64,000 nucleotides of DNA from NCBI RefSeq assembly GCF_000428525.1, contig NZ_KE386760.1:147832-211831 (forward strand), read 5' to 3'. The position numbers and the translations under genes are program-made. A model generated the notes under the pieces. That model was given only the letters and a program-made list of their open reading frames with translations. It did not search any database and had not been told where the DNA came from. This stretch comes from Hellea balneolensis DSM 19091. Its GTDB lineage: Bacteria; Pseudomonadota; Alphaproteobacteria; Caulobacterales; Maricaulaceae. Within the stretch, counting starts at the first letter, position 1. Each line of letters opens with the position of its first letter. This document shows, piece by piece, positions 52,897 to 61,365 of this stretch.

Positions 52897-54336
52897 TTAT
52901 TCCGCCGCGATCTTGGCATCCGCCGCCATTTGAGCTTTCAGATATTTATGCATGTGGGCGGCAGCGTCGCGGCCTTCGCGGATCGCCCAGACCACGAGGC
53001 TCGCCCCGCGCACGATGTCACCTGCGGCGTAAACGCCAGGTAAGTTTGTTTCAAAGGTGAGCGGATTGACCCGTAATGTGCCCCAGCGCGTCACCGTAAT
53101 ATCATCGGTCAGGTTTTTCATATTTTCAGGGCTGAAACCAAGGGCTTTGATGACAAGGTCGGCTTTGACATCAAAGTCCGCGCCTTCAATGGGTTCAACA
53201 CTTTCGCGGCCTGAGGCCTCTTTTTTACCCAAGCGCATTTTATCGGCGCGGACAGCTGAGACTGTGCCGCCATCATCATGAATAGATTTCGGTGCGGCGA
53301 GCCACTCAAACGTCACGCCCTCCTCCTGCGCATTGGCTGTTTCACGGCGAGAGCCAGGCATGTTGGCGTGGTCGCGGCGGTAAAGGCAGGTTACAGATTT
53401 CGCGCCTTGACGAACCGCCGTGCGAACGCAATCCATCGCTGTGTCGCCTCCGCCTATCACAACAACATTTTTACCTTCAGCTGTTTCAACGGGAATTTTA
53501 TCGCCGAGGCCGCGCTTATTGGAATTGATAAGGTAGGGCAGGGCAGGGGTCACGCCATTCGCGCCTGCGCCCGGACAATCCAAATCGCGCGCTTTGTAAA
53601 CGCCTGTCGCAATAAGAACGGCTTGATGCTTTTCGCGTAGTTTATCAAAGGTAATGTCGGCGCCAACATCACAGTTTAGCACAAATTTAATCCCGCCCTC
53701 TTCGAGCCGTTTTGTGCGGCGCTGAACAATTTCTTTATCAAGCTTAAAGTTAGGGATGCCGTAAATCAGCAAGCCGCCCGCGCGGTCATGGCGATCATAT
53801 ACGGTGACTTGCCAGCCCAATTCGCGAAGTTGTTCTGCGGCGGCGAGACCTGCAGGGCCAGCGCCGATAATGCCGACGGAAAGCGGACGCTCCTGGCGGG
53901 GTTTAAGTGGTGGAACCCAACCTTCTTTCCACGCGGTGTCGGTGAGGTAACGCTCGACGGAACCAATAGTAACTGTGCCGTGGCCGGATTGCTCGATAAC
54001 ACATGAGCCCTCGCAAAGACGATCTTGAGGACAGATACGGCCGCAAATTTCAGGCATATTATTGGTCGCAGAAGAGACGTGATAAGCTTCTTCAATGCGG
54101 CCTTCTGCAGTGAGTTTAAGCCAATCAGGGATATTATTATCAAGCGGGCAGTGGTTTTGGCAAAAGGGAACACCGCATTGCGAGCATCGAGAGGCCTGTT
54201 CTTCGGCCTTTGCATCAATATAATCACCGTAAATCTCAAGAAAGTCGTCCTTGCGGAGGCTCGAGTCCCGCTTTTCGGGCATATCCCGTTCGGTCTCGAC
54301 GAATTGCAGCATCTGTCCTGTTGATGTCTTGGCCAT
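52897..54336 (-). CDS. gltD: Glutamate synthase small subunit
   Basis: 479 residues. N-terminal 4Fe-4S region with CSQCGVPFCQNHCPLDNNIPDWLKL and CGRICPQDRLCEGSCV, then FAD-binding GAGPAGLAAAEQLRELGW and NADPH-binding VVIGGGDTAMDCVRTAVRQGAK, and C-terminal GVYAAGDIVRGASLVVWAIREGRDAA. Supplies electrons from NADPH to GltB. First gene of gltD-gfa-gltB, in the reverse of the common gltB-gltD order. Confidence 0.97.
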   Translation of the reverse strand: MAKTSTGQMLQFVETERDMPEKRDSSLRKDDFLEIYGDYIDAKAEEQASRCSQCGVPFCQNHCPLDNNIPDWLKLTAEGRIEEAYHVSSATNNMPEICGRICPQDRLCEGSCVIEQSGHGTVTIGSVERYLTDTAWKEGWVPPLKPRQERPLSVGIIGAGPAGLAAAEQLRELGWQVTVYDRHDRAGGLLIYGIPNFKLDKEIVQRRTKRLEEGGIKFVLNCDVGADITFDKLREKHQAVLIATGVYKARDLDCPGAGANGVTPALPYLINSNKRGLGDKIPVETAEGKNVVVIGGGDTAMDCVRTAVRQGAKSVTCLYRRDHANMPGSRRETANAQEEGVTFEWLAAPKSIHDDGGTVSAVRADKMRLGKKEASGRESVEPIEGADFDVKADLVIKALGFSPENMKNLTDDITVTRWGTLRVNPLTFETNLPGVYAAGDIVRGASLVVWAIREGRDAAAHMHKYLKAQMAADAKIAAE

Positions 54337-54651
54337 GGTTCTTCCAGTGAAGCTTGAATGAAGTGCGCCTTATACGGCTCTCTCCATACCAAAGTGAGTC
54401 CTAAAATACAAGATGCGACAATTTGTCAAAAAAGGATAAAATATATAAAATCTTTTATGCTTTAATCAGCGCTAATACATTGTTATTTATAGACATTATT
54501 ATAACTTTAAAAACAATATTGAGCTATCATGCTATTTTTAGGTTAGATAAATTAGTGCAATCCAATAGAGTTATGGTGTTTTTCGAGGCTAAATTCATAG
54601 AAGGTGGCCTGACGTAAAGGTACGTTAACCCTGTCTGCTTAGACCTGTAAC
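54337..54651. other. AT-rich intergenic region upstream of uppP
   Basis: 315 bases, strongly AT-rich (polyA/T, TATAAAATC). A 64-codon frame (54423-54617) has no conserved features and is not called. No hairpins or repeats of note. It separates the gltD promoter side from uppP. Confidence 0.5.
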
Positions 54652-55464
54652 ATGTCATGGCTTGAGCTTATTATTTTGTCCCTTATTCAAGGGCTTACTG
54701 AATTTCTTCCAATTTCCAGTTCTGCGCATCTGGTTTTGGCGCCGCAGCTTTTAGGATGGGAGACTGATCAGGGCCCATTAATCGATGTGATGGCGCATTT
54801 TGGCTCGCTTTTTGCCGTGATGGCTTACTTCCACAAGGATGTTGGCGGGATTATAAGCGGGTTTTTTGACCTTTTAAGGCGTAAGCTGAACACAAATTCG
54901 GCTCTGGCTTTAAACCTTATCATCGCTTCGCCGCCCGCTTTGGCGCTTGGATTTTTCTTTAGCGCCTTTGGCTATGATGTTTTGCTGCGCTCGCCGCTGA
55001 TTATTGCCTTTACCACCATTGTTTTCGGTATCCTGCTTTGGATCTCTGACATTAGGGGCCGTGAAGAGAAAACAACAGAAGAGCTGACGTGGAAAGGAGC
55101 GGCGCTCATGGGTCTTGCCCAAGCTCTGGCGCTTATCCCGGGTACGTCGCGATCCGGTATTACGATGACGGCGGCGAGATTTATGCATATGACGCGAGAG
55201 GAAAGCGCCCGTTTTTCCATGTTGATGAGCCTACCGATTATTGGCGCAGGCGGTTTATATGCGCTGCTCAAATTGATTACAGAACCCGGCGGCACGACGG
55301 GTCTGTCTGAGGGTCTTATTGTGGCGGTCCTGTCTTTTGCGGCGGCTTATGCCTGTATCGCGCTTTTCATGAAGTGGGTGTCCAAGATCGGGTTCTTCCC
55401 TTTCATGGTGTATCGCCTTCTCTTGGGGGCCGGCTTACTTCTATGGATATTTACGGGCGCTTGA
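54652..55464 (+). CDS. uppP: Undecaprenyl-diphosphate phosphatase
   Basis: 270-residue membrane enzyme (BacA family) recycling the lipid carrier for cell-wall synthesis. IILSLIQGLTEFLPISSSAHL contains the conserved E and PISSSAH, and LIPGTSRSGITMTAARF the second catalytic motif with Arg; about seven to eight helices. A serine-hydrolase gene follows after 20 bases. Confidence 0.97.
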   Translation: MSWLELIILSLIQGLTEFLPISSSAHLVLAPQLLGWETDQGPLIDVMAHFGSLFAVMAYFHKDVGGIISGFFDLLRRKLNTNSALALNLIIASPPALALGFFFSAFGYDVLLRSPLIIAFTTIVFGILLWISDIRGREEKTTEELTWKGAALMGLAQALALIPGTSRSGITMTAARFMHMTREESARFSMLMSLPIIGAGGLYALLKLITEPGGTTGLSEGLIVAVLSFAAAYACIALFMKWVSKIGFFPFMVYRLLLGAGLLLWIFTGA

Positions 55465-55484
55465 GCAAAACTGAGGATGATTTA

Positions 55485-56702
55485 ATGCGCCCAACTGCAC
55501 AGTTCACTGGACAGCAAGATGGGGCGTCTTTTACAGGCGTGACTATGATATCGCGCCTCATAATCTCTTTCATTATCAGCCTCTCATTTGTCTTCACAGC
55601 CGCGGCAAATGTCTCCTCCCAAGTGCGCACTCCCGGTATTGATATTCAAGAGCTTGATAAGCGCGCCGATCAGCTTATGCATCAGCTTGAAATGGTTGGC
55701 TTGTCCGTGGCAGTGGTCGAAGACGGGAAAATGACATGGGCGAAAGGCTATGGCGAAACGCTGCGCAATTCAAACAGCCCGGTTACAGCTGATACTGTGT
55801 TTCGCTGGGCCTCTGTTTCCAAGGGCGTAGCTGCCGCCACCGTATTATCCCTTGAAGAAGAAGGGCATTTCTCACTGGCTGAACCCGCTAAATTTCATGC
55901 CAGCTCGCTTGAACTTCCGGCCTCTGATAAACCCATTACAATCGAAGACTTGCTCTCGCACCGCGTCGGTATTGTCCGTAATGCTTATGATAATCGTATT
56001 GAAGGCGGTAAAGGGGCCAAGACGGTCCGGCGCGCCTTGAAAGAGCTGAAATATTTATGCGAGCCCGGTACGTGTCATACCTATCAAAATGCAGCTTATG
56101 ATGCCTCGTCTGAGATCATAGAGAGCGTCACAGGCTTGCCCTATAAGGCGGTTGTCCAAGACCGTATTTTTGGCCCGCTCGGCATGGATACGGCGAGCAC
56201 AACATTAGAGGGTTTGCAACGGTCCAAGTCTTGGGCGAAGCCACATGGACGATTTGGAAATCGTATTAACCGTGTTAAAGAGACTTATTACCGCGTTCCT
56301 GCAGCGGCAGGGGTAAATAGTTCGGTTAAAGATTTAGCGAAATGGATGATGGCTCAAATGCCGGCGGAGCAGAAACTACCGGAAACAATTCTGGTCGACA
56401 TGCAAACGCCTCGTATTATTACGCCGCGTGAACAGCGCTTTATGCGCCGTAAGTATCGCGCTCTCGAAAATGCCCATTACGGATTAGGGTGGCGCGTCTA
56501 TGATTATACAGGACATAAAGTCATCGGACATCGCGGCGGTGTTCAGGGCTACCGTGCTTTGGTTCTCTTCGATCCCGAAAAGCGGTCTGGTATAGCTATG
56601 ATGTGGAACAGCCCGCATTCCCGCCCCATAGGGCTGCAACTTGAATTTATGGACCAGCTATACGGCCTTCCGAAACGTGATTGGTTACGGTTGAATAAAT
56701 GA
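55485..56702 (+). CDS. Serine hydrolase, class C beta-lactamase/EstB family
   Basis: About 405 residues (385 from ATG 55545). A signal peptide (MISRLIISFIISLSFVFTAAANVS) precedes a beta-lactamase fold: RWASVSKGV with SxxK, YQNAAYDASSEII with the Tyr-x-Asn motif, LLSHRVGIV and HRGGVQGYRAL, the His/KTG-like loop. A periplasmic peptidase or esterase rather than an antibiotic resistance enzyme is likely. ATG 55485 has GAGGA upstream; ATG 55545 gives a cleaner signal peptide. Both lie after uppP. Confidence 0.82.
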   Translation: MRPTAQFTGQQDGASFTGVTMISRLIISFIISLSFVFTAAANVSSQVRTPGIDIQELDKRADQLMHQLEMVGLSVAVVEDGKMTWAKGYGETLRNSNSPVTADTVFRWASVSKGVAAATVLSLEEEGHFSLAEPAKFHASSLELPASDKPITIEDLLSHRVGIVRNAYDNRIEGGKGAKTVRRALKELKYLCEPGTCHTYQNAAYDASSEIIESVTGLPYKAVVQDRIFGPLGMDTASTTLEGLQRSKSWAKPHGRFGNRINRVKETYYRVPAAAGVNSSVKDLAKWMMAQMPAEQKLPETILVDMQTPRIITPREQRFMRRKYRALENAHYGLGWRVYDYTGHKVIGHRGGVQGYRALVLFDPEKRSGIAMMWNSPHSRPIGLQLEFMDQLYGLPKRDWLRLNK

Positions 56703-56757
56703 CAATTCACGCGCCTTGCTAAATGTGATATAAGCGAGTCTCCATGGAGGTGTTGAT

Positions 56758-57108
56758 ATGAGTTATATTCAAGGGTTTGTTGTGCCTGTCCCTAAGGCCA
56801 AGAAAGAGACCTATATAAAATTAGCGGCGGCCTCGGCGCCGATTTTCATGGAATATGGCGCGGTGCGTGTTGTTGAAAATTGGAGTGAAAATACACCTGA
56901 TGGAAAGGTTACGGATTATAAGAAAGCTGTCCAAGCAACAGCAGATGAAGCCGTTGTCTTTTCTTGGATTGAATGGCCGGATCAAAAGACCTGTGACGGG
57001 GCGGCGCAGAAAATGGAAAGCGACCCACGTTGGGGCGAGATGGGCGAAATGCCTTTTGATGGGAAGCGCCTGATATATGCTGGGTTTGAGACGATTTTTG
57101 AGACATAA
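56758..57108 (+). CDS. DUF1428 family protein
   Basis: 116 residues: YIQGFVVPVPKAKKETYIKLAA, FMEYGAVRVVENWSENTP, VFSWIEWPDQKTCD and DPRWGEMGEMPFDGKRLIYAGFE fit the DUF1428 (dimeric alpha/beta barrel) family. Enzyme or stress function unknown. Ribosome-binding site GGAGG at 6-7 bases. A bidirectional terminator follows. Confidence 0.9.
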   Translation: MSYIQGFVVPVPKAKKETYIKLAAASAPIFMEYGAVRVVENWSENTPDGKVTDYKKAVQATADEAVVFSWIEWPDQKTCDGAAQKMESDPRWGEMGEMPFDGKRLIYAGFETIFET

Positions 57109-57126
57109 GTTTTAAAGAGCCAATAA

Positions 57127-57152
57127 AAAACCCGCCTCATTGGGCGGGTTTT
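57127..57152. terminator. Bidirectional terminator between DUF1428 and etfA
   Basis: AAAACCCGCC (57127-57136) pairs with GGCGGGTTTT (57143-57152), with T runs on both strands. It lies between two convergent genes. Confidence 0.8.
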
Positions 57153-57180
57153 AAAATCTTAGAATCGGTGCTTAGGCGGG

Positions 57181-57252
57181 CATTCCCGTGAACGGGCTTC
57201 GCCCGCAGACCGGTCCCTGTGTTTGCTTGCAAACACTAGGGTCACGTGAATG
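57181..57252. repeat. Nested palindromic intergenic element
   Basis: CATTCCCGTG (57181-57190) pairs with CACGTGAATG (57243-57252) with one mismatch; inside are CGGGCTTCGCCCG and TGTTTGCTTGCAAACA. Ends at the etfA stop. Shares CCCGTGAACGGG with the repeat at 18689-18826. Confidence 0.6.
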
Positions 57253-58194
57253 TTAATATCCAGCTTTCTCCAATTCTGCTTCAAATTCCGGAAGCGCTTT
57301 AAAGAGGTCCGCAACTAAGCCGTAATCCGCGACTTGGAAAATCGGCGCGTCTTCGTCTTTATTGATAGCGGCGATGACCTTGGAGTCTTTCATGCCTGCC
57401 AAATGTTGGATCGCGCCTGAAATACCGACGGCAATGTAAAGAGCTGGCGCAACGGCTTTACCCGTTTGGCCGACTTGCCAATCATTAGGCACAAAGCCCG
57501 CATCGACGGCCGCGCGAGATGCGCCCATAGCTGCGCCGAGCTTATCTGCGATACCTTCGAGCAGTTTAAAGTTCTCGCCATTACCCATGCCGCGTCCGCC
57601 AGAAATAACGACTTTCGCTGCAGTGAGCTCAGGGCGGTCTGATTTGGACAGCTCTTCACCGACATATTCGGATTTGAAAGGCCCTGCCGGATCAGCAAGC
57701 ATTTTATCAGCGGCTGAGCCGCCTTCGCTCGCCGCGGCAAAAGCTGTTGTCCGTACGGTGACGACTTTCTTGGCGTCTGTGGATTGCACAGTGGCCATAG
57801 CATTACCCGCATAGATCGGACGCACAAATGTATCTGCGCTCTCAACGCCTGTGACAGACGAGATCTGCTGAACGTCAAGCTTAGCGGCAACGCGCGGCAT
57901 GTAGTTTTTATGCGTGGTCGTATCAGGCGCAAGTATAGCATCATAATCGCTCATGAGCGGGACAATGACAGCTTCCATAGACTCGGCGAGCTGACGCTCA
58001 AGAGAGACATGGTCAACACCCAAGACATGACGCACGCCGTTGATTTTGGCGGCTTGGCCCATAACGTCTTTGACGCCTTTACCTGCGACAAGCACATCAA
58101 CATCTACGCCCATCGCCGCTGCGGCTGTAACAGTTTTATGGGTCGCGTCTTTAAGGTCTGAATTATCGTGTTCAGCAACGACAAGAATAGCCAT
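57253..58194 (-). CDS. etfA: Electron transfer flavoprotein, alpha subunit
   Basis: 313 residues (FixB). N-terminal [23 protein letters not shown], then C-terminal FAD domain with [89 protein letters not shown]. With EtfB, passes electrons from acyl-CoA dehydrogenases to ETF:ubiquinone oxidoreductase. Start overlaps the etfB stop by one base. Confidence 0.97.
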   Translation of the reverse strand: MAILVVAEHDNSDLKDATHKTVTAAAAMGVDVDVLVAGKGVKDVMGQAAKINGVRHVLGVDHVSLERQLAESMEAVIVPLMSDYDAILAPDTTTHKNYMPRVAAKLDVQQISSVTGVESADTFVRPIYAGNAMATVQSTDAKKVVTVRTTAFAAASEGGSAADKMLADPAGPFKSEYVGEELSKSDRPELTAAKVVISGGRGMGNGENFKLLEGIADKLGAAMGASRAAVDAGFVPNDWQVGQTGKAVAPALYIAVGISGAIQHLAGMKDSKVIAAINKDEDAPIFQVADYGLVADLFKALPEFEAELEKAGY

Positions 58195-58943
58195 TAGATA
58201 ACTCCTGCTTCGTTTTTAAGTTTATCAACTAATTGCGCGGCATCTTCGACTTTAATACCGGCTTTGCGCGCTTCTGGTTCAGTGACCTTAAGCGTTTTAA
58301 GGCGCGGCGCTGTATCGACGCCGTAATCGGCAGGGGTCTTAGCATCGATCGGCTTTTTCTTGGCCTTCATAATATTGGGAAGAGAAGCATAACGCGGCTC
58401 ATTCAGGCGAAGGTCAGTTGTAACGATAGCTGGCATTTGTAGCTTTACAGTCTGCAATCCACCGTCAACTTCTTTCACAACTGTAAGCTCACTCCCTGCT
58501 TGCTCCATAGAGTTAGCGGCTGACCCGATAGGCCAATCCATAAGTGCTGCAAGCATACCGCCTGTTGAGCCATAATCATTATCAATGGCTTGCTTGCCAA
58601 GAATAACGAGCTCAGGGCCTTCTTCGTCGCAAATCGCTTTGAGGATTTTAGCCACCGCCAAGGGCTCTAAATCTTCATCTGTTGTGACGTGGATACCGCG
58701 GTCCATACCCATAGCAAGGCCTGTACGAATAGTTTCTTGCGCTTTAGCTGGGCCGATTGAGACGACTATGGCTTCGCTCGCCGCGCCGCTTTCTTTCATC
58801 TTAACGGCTTGCTCGACAGAAATTTCGTCAAAAGGATTCATAGACATTTTGACATTGGCAAGATCAATGCCGGATTGGTCCGATTTAACGCGGGCCTTTA
58901 CGTTGTAATCAAGCACGCGCTTGACAGGAACAAGGACTTTCAT
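58194..58943 (-). CDS. etfB: Electron transfer flavoprotein, beta subunit
   Basis: 249 residues (FixA). [18 protein letters not shown] and [22 protein letters not shown] at the start; [25 protein letters not shown] in the AMP-binding region. Pairs with EtfA. ATG 58943 gives the usual [11 protein letters not shown] palindromic site (59038-59055) similar to that before the SCP2 gene lies about 95 bases upstream. Confidence 0.97.
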   Translation of the reverse strand: MKVLVPVKRVLDYNVKARVKSDQSGIDLANVKMSMNPFDEISVEQAVKMKESGAASEAIVVSIGPAKAQETIRTGLAMGMDRGIHVTTDEDLEPLAVAKILKAICDEEGPELVILGKQAIDNDYGSTGGMLAALMDWPIGSAANSMEQAGSELTVVKEVDGGLQTVKLQMPAIVTTDLRLNEPRYASLPNIMKAKKKPIDAKTPADYGVDTAPRLKTLKVTEPEARKAGIKVEDAAQLVDKLKNEAGVI

Positions 58944-59037
58944 ATGGGTCTCCAAAATTTGCGGGAGGTCTAAATCATTATACGCGAGATGCATATGCGA
59001 TAGATGGGCGCAGAAAACAAGGGAGAGCCCTCAGATT

Positions 59038-59055
59038 TATATGCACTTTGTTGCA
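59038..59055. promoter_or_regulatory. Palindromic operator candidate upstream of etfBA
   Basis: ATATGCA-CTTTGT-TGCATAT (59039-59058) is a perfect 7-bp inverted repeat. The 18 bases 59038-59055 match the site upstream of the SCP2 gene at 16 of 18 positions, same strand direction. About 95 bases before etfB. Confidence 0.45.
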
Positions 59056-59061
59056 TATGCG

Positions 59062-59183
59062 CGGAGTGTCCGTAATCGATGCAGGGCATCGATTACAATG
59101 TAGCGCTCTCATCGCTGGCGATGAAGGTTACTAACGGCTGGCACCTGGCATAAATCGATATTCTATCAATTCCGGACACTCCG
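59062..59183. repeat. MITE-like inverted-repeat element
   Basis: Perfect 11-bp terminal repeats CGGAGTGTCCG (59062-59072) and CGGACACTCCG (59173-59183), with an inner perfect GTAATCGATG-CAGGG-CATCGATTAC (59072-59096) and a CATCGC/GCGATG pair. No ORF, no clear target-site duplication. About 122 bp. Confidence 0.65.
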
Positions 59184-59249
59184 TAACCGACACGTCAACA
59201 ATTTAAATATGATCCGAAAGAGGGAATTAGAGTTGATTAATAAACCATA

Positions 59250-59534
59250 TCAGAATGACCTCTTTGAAAGTAAGTCCACCAATTCAGCAACTTTTTCTTC
59301 TCGTGCAGAGATATCGTCACTCGCGATAGCGGCGGCCAAACAGTGGTCAACATGGTCTTTCAGAAGTTCACCCTCAACGCGCCGCAATGCGGCTGTAACG
59401 GCTTTGACTTGCACAAGGATATCTACGCAATAGCGATCTTCATTTATCATCTTTTGTAAGCCCCGCACTTGGCCTTCTATACGGGAGAGCCGCTTGAGAC
59501 TGGCACTGCGGCGTGCTTTTCTGTCTTTTTGCAT
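59250..59534 (-). CDS. CsoR/RcnR-family metal-sensing repressor
   Basis: 94 residues, all-helical. SLKRLSRIEGQVRGLQKMI is the family start, and the ligand set looks like CsoR: Cys in RYCVDIL, His and Cys in DHVDHCLAAAI (H-x3-C). CsoR-type proteins bind Cu(I) and release DNA. Divergent from the metal operon starting at 59588, with a 53-base gap that holds the operator. Ni/Co (RcnR) is less likely because the Cys-His-Cys set is present. Confidence 0.9.
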   Translation of the reverse strand: MQKDRKARRSASLKRLSRIEGQVRGLQKMINEDRYCVDILVQVKAVTAALRRVEGELLKDHVDHCLAAAIASDDISAREEKVAELVDLLSKRSF

Positions 59535-59572
59535 ATCATGACCATTTTGTGACTTGAGATATCGAATTATTT

Positions 59573-59589
59573 ATACCATAGGGGGGTAT
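59573..59589. promoter_or_regulatory. CsoR-type operator overlapping a start codon
   Basis: ATACC-ATAGGGG-GGTAT is a pseudopalindrome with the G-rich core typical of CsoR/RcnR operators (ATACC...GGTAT flanks). It overlaps the ATG of the next gene (59588) and the predicted -10 (TATACC 59572-59577 or TTTATA 59570-59575) of a promoter with TTGTGA at 59547-59552. Confidence 0.72.
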
Positions 59590-60241
59590 GCGTTGTGTTA
59601 CAACATTATTCGCCAGTCTAGCCCTTGTGTCAGGCATAGCTGAGGCCCGTCCCGTCTCTTATCCCGATGCGTGGACCGTGATGCTGCGCAATGACGTCTA
59701 TCAAAACAGCGCCCATATTCATTATACGCTTGATACACAGCATAGCTTGGGGTTGCGTCTTAGATATGATCGGGAAGGTGATTTTGTCTTTACAGGCGCA
59801 CAGCTGAACCGTCTCTTTAAACGTTGGAACAAAGTGGATAGCCAGGCCAATCTATATGGCCGCATCGCGATAGGACAGGTCACGGATAATCTAGATGAGA
59901 CTGAACTTCGCCTGACACGCGGCAATGACGAGGGTCTGTTTTTGGGCATATCGGGGGATTGGGAAACACGGCGCTATTTTGTTTCGGCTGCTGCGGAGCA
60001 TTGGGAAAGTGGCCGTTTTGGAGAATTTTCCAGTTTTCATGGCCGGCTAGGCGTTGCCCCCTACGTTGCCAATACAGGCGCGCTCCATAGTTGGATTATG
60101 GTGGAAGGGCATCACCGCCCCGAAAGCAATGATAAAGTTGCGGCAACGGCTTTGCTGCGTTTTTTTAAAGGTCCATCTTTACTGGAAGTCGGTGTTGACG
60201 ACAAAGGTGAGCCCCTGCTTAATTATATTCATAGGTTTTAG
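59588..60241 (+). CDS. Outer-membrane-like protein of the CsoR operon
   Basis: 217 residues with a signal peptide (MRCVTTLFASLALVSGIAEA) and a mature part of alternating hydrophobic/polar strands (HIHYTLDTQHSLGLRLRYD, QANLYGRIAIGQV, RYFVSAAAEHWES, LHSWIMVEGHHRP, TALLRFFKG) ending in Phe (YIHRF), as in small outer-membrane beta-barrels. Family not recognised. First gene of the metal operon; its start overlaps the operator, so the mRNA may be leaderless. Probable role in metal passage or sensing at the outer membrane. Confidence 0.68.
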   Translation: MRCVTTLFASLALVSGIAEARPVSYPDAWTVMLRNDVYQNSAHIHYTLDTQHSLGLRLRYDREGDFVFTGAQLNRLFKRWNKVDSQANLYGRIAIGQVTDNLDETELRLTRGNDEGLFLGISGDWETRRYFVSAAAEHWESGRFGEFSSFHGRLGVAPYVANTGALHSWIMVEGHHRPESNDKVAATALLRFFKGPSLLEVGVDDKGEPLLNYIHRF

Positions 60242-60251
60242 GAGACGGATT

Positions 60252-60611
60252 ATGAGATTACTGATTACACTTATAACGGCTGCGACGCTCAGCCTTGCCC
60301 CTACGGCAGGTTTTGCCAAAGACAAGAAAATGAACGGCCCAGAGGTGGTTGAGATGGCCGATATTTCGGTTGGCCTGAGCGGGCTTGTCTGTGATTTTTG
60401 CTCTATCGCGCTCAATAAAACATTTAAAAAACGTGATGAAGTGCGCGGTACTTATGTTGATTTGGACACAAAGCTTCTCTCTGTCGCGCTGAATGAAGGG
60501 GAAACCCTCGCGAATGAAGAGATTGTAAAGCTGGTTAAAAAAGCCGGTTATTCGACAACCAAAATCACGCGCAAAGACGGCAGTGAATTTATACCGCCTG
60601 CTAAATCCTAG
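60252..60611 (+). CDS. Periplasmic HMA/MerP-like metal-binding protein
   Basis: 119 residues. Signal peptide (MRLLITLITAATLSLAPTAGFA) then a heavy-metal-associated-like fold: SVGLSGLVCDFCSIALNKTF with CDFC in the position of the MerP CxxC, TYVDLDTKLLSVAL and IVKLVKKAGYSTTKI. Binds a soft metal in the periplasm by inference. ATG 60252 has AGGAG 8 bases upstream; the longer frame overlaps the previous gene. Second in the CsoR operon, 2 bases before the MerT-like gene. Confidence 0.85.
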   Translation: MRLLITLITAATLSLAPTAGFAKDKKMNGPEVVEMADISVGLSGLVCDFCSIALNKTFKKRDEVRGTYVDLDTKLLSVALNEGETLANEEIVKLVKKAGYSTTKITRKDGSEFIPPAKS

Positions 60612-60613
60612 AG

Positions 60614-61003
60614 ATGAGCAAAGCGAAACTCGCTTTTCGGGAAACAGCTGCGCCAACTGTTGCGCTAGTCACAAGCCTCTCAACGCTTATTTGTTGTACC
60701 TTGCCAGCAGTGATGATCACTTTGGGCATGGGCGCCGCTTTGTCATCCCTAACATCAAATGTGCCGCAGCTCATTTGGCTGTCAGAAAGAAAACCCCTCG
60801 TCTTTGGCGGCTCATTTATTTTGCTTTGTTTGGCCTGGTGGGTCCGGTATTTGACCCGAAATATGCCGTGCCCTGCTGATCCTGCCCAAGCTAAAGCCTG
60901 CGCCCGCTTACGCGCTCTTGGCGGATGGGTGCTTTATATTGGATTTGGCGTTTGGGCGGTCGGCGCGTTTTCGGCTTTTGTTCTACCGAAGCTTCTCGCT
61001 TAG
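60614..61003 (+). CDS. MerT-like membrane transporter
   Basis: 129 residues with three predicted helices. The first, SLSTLICCTLPAVMITLGMG, carries vicinal Cys-Cys as in MerT; the loop between helices 2 and 3 has a second pair (CPADPAQAKAC). The third helix is GWVLYIGFGVWAVGAFSAF. MerT imports Hg(II) handed over by MerP; the CsoR regulator points instead to copper or a related soft metal. No merA or merR in the window. Its end overlaps the small membrane gene by 4 bases on the other strand. Confidence 0.8.
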   Translation: MSKAKLAFRETAAPTVALVTSLSTLICCTLPAVMITLGMGAALSSLTSNVPQLIWLSERKPLVFGGSFILLCLAWWVRYLTRNMPCPADPAQAKACARLRALGGWVLYIGFGVWAVGAFSAFVLPKLLA

Positions 61004-61218
61004 GCGGCGCTTAAATATCCAATAAGCAGGGACAAAAAAGCACCGACGTGAACAACCATAATGGCTTTGTCTTTCCACATAATCCCAACAACAAACCAAA
61101 GAATGATTCCAACGAGGAAAAAATAGACATTCCAAGGGGTATAGTTAAGTCCCGTCAGTCCATAGCCGATGAGCTGTATGGCGGTCGCAATCCATTTAAC
61201 GATATCAACTTTTTTCAT
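61000..61218 (-). CDS. Small membrane protein
   Basis: 72 residues, two or three helices (WIATAIQLIGYGLTG, VYFFLVGIILWFVVGIMW, HVGAFLSLLIGYL). Resembles the DUF6552-type small membrane proteins. ATG 61218 with a GAGGG ribosome-binding site is chosen. Function unknown. Convergent with the MerT-like gene. Confidence 0.78.
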   Translation of the reverse strand: MKKVDIVKWIATAIQLIGYGLTGLNYTPWNVYFFLVGIILWFVVGIMWKDKAIMVVHVGAFLSLLIGYLSAA

Positions 61219-61365
61219 AATAGCCCTCAGTGTTAGCGGCATAGCCGTAGCATAAATAAAAATGGCCTTAGCCGTATGGCGAAATTAAAGTTCCTAATTT
61301 TGCGTTTTCAGGGGCAATGACGTTCATTCATTTGATGAGAAGCTTATCCAATAGCATGATAGCTA

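Noticed and set aside
54423-54617. A 64-codon gene upstream of uppP
   Set aside because: AT-rich, no ribosome-binding site, no recognisable motifs; most likely chance.
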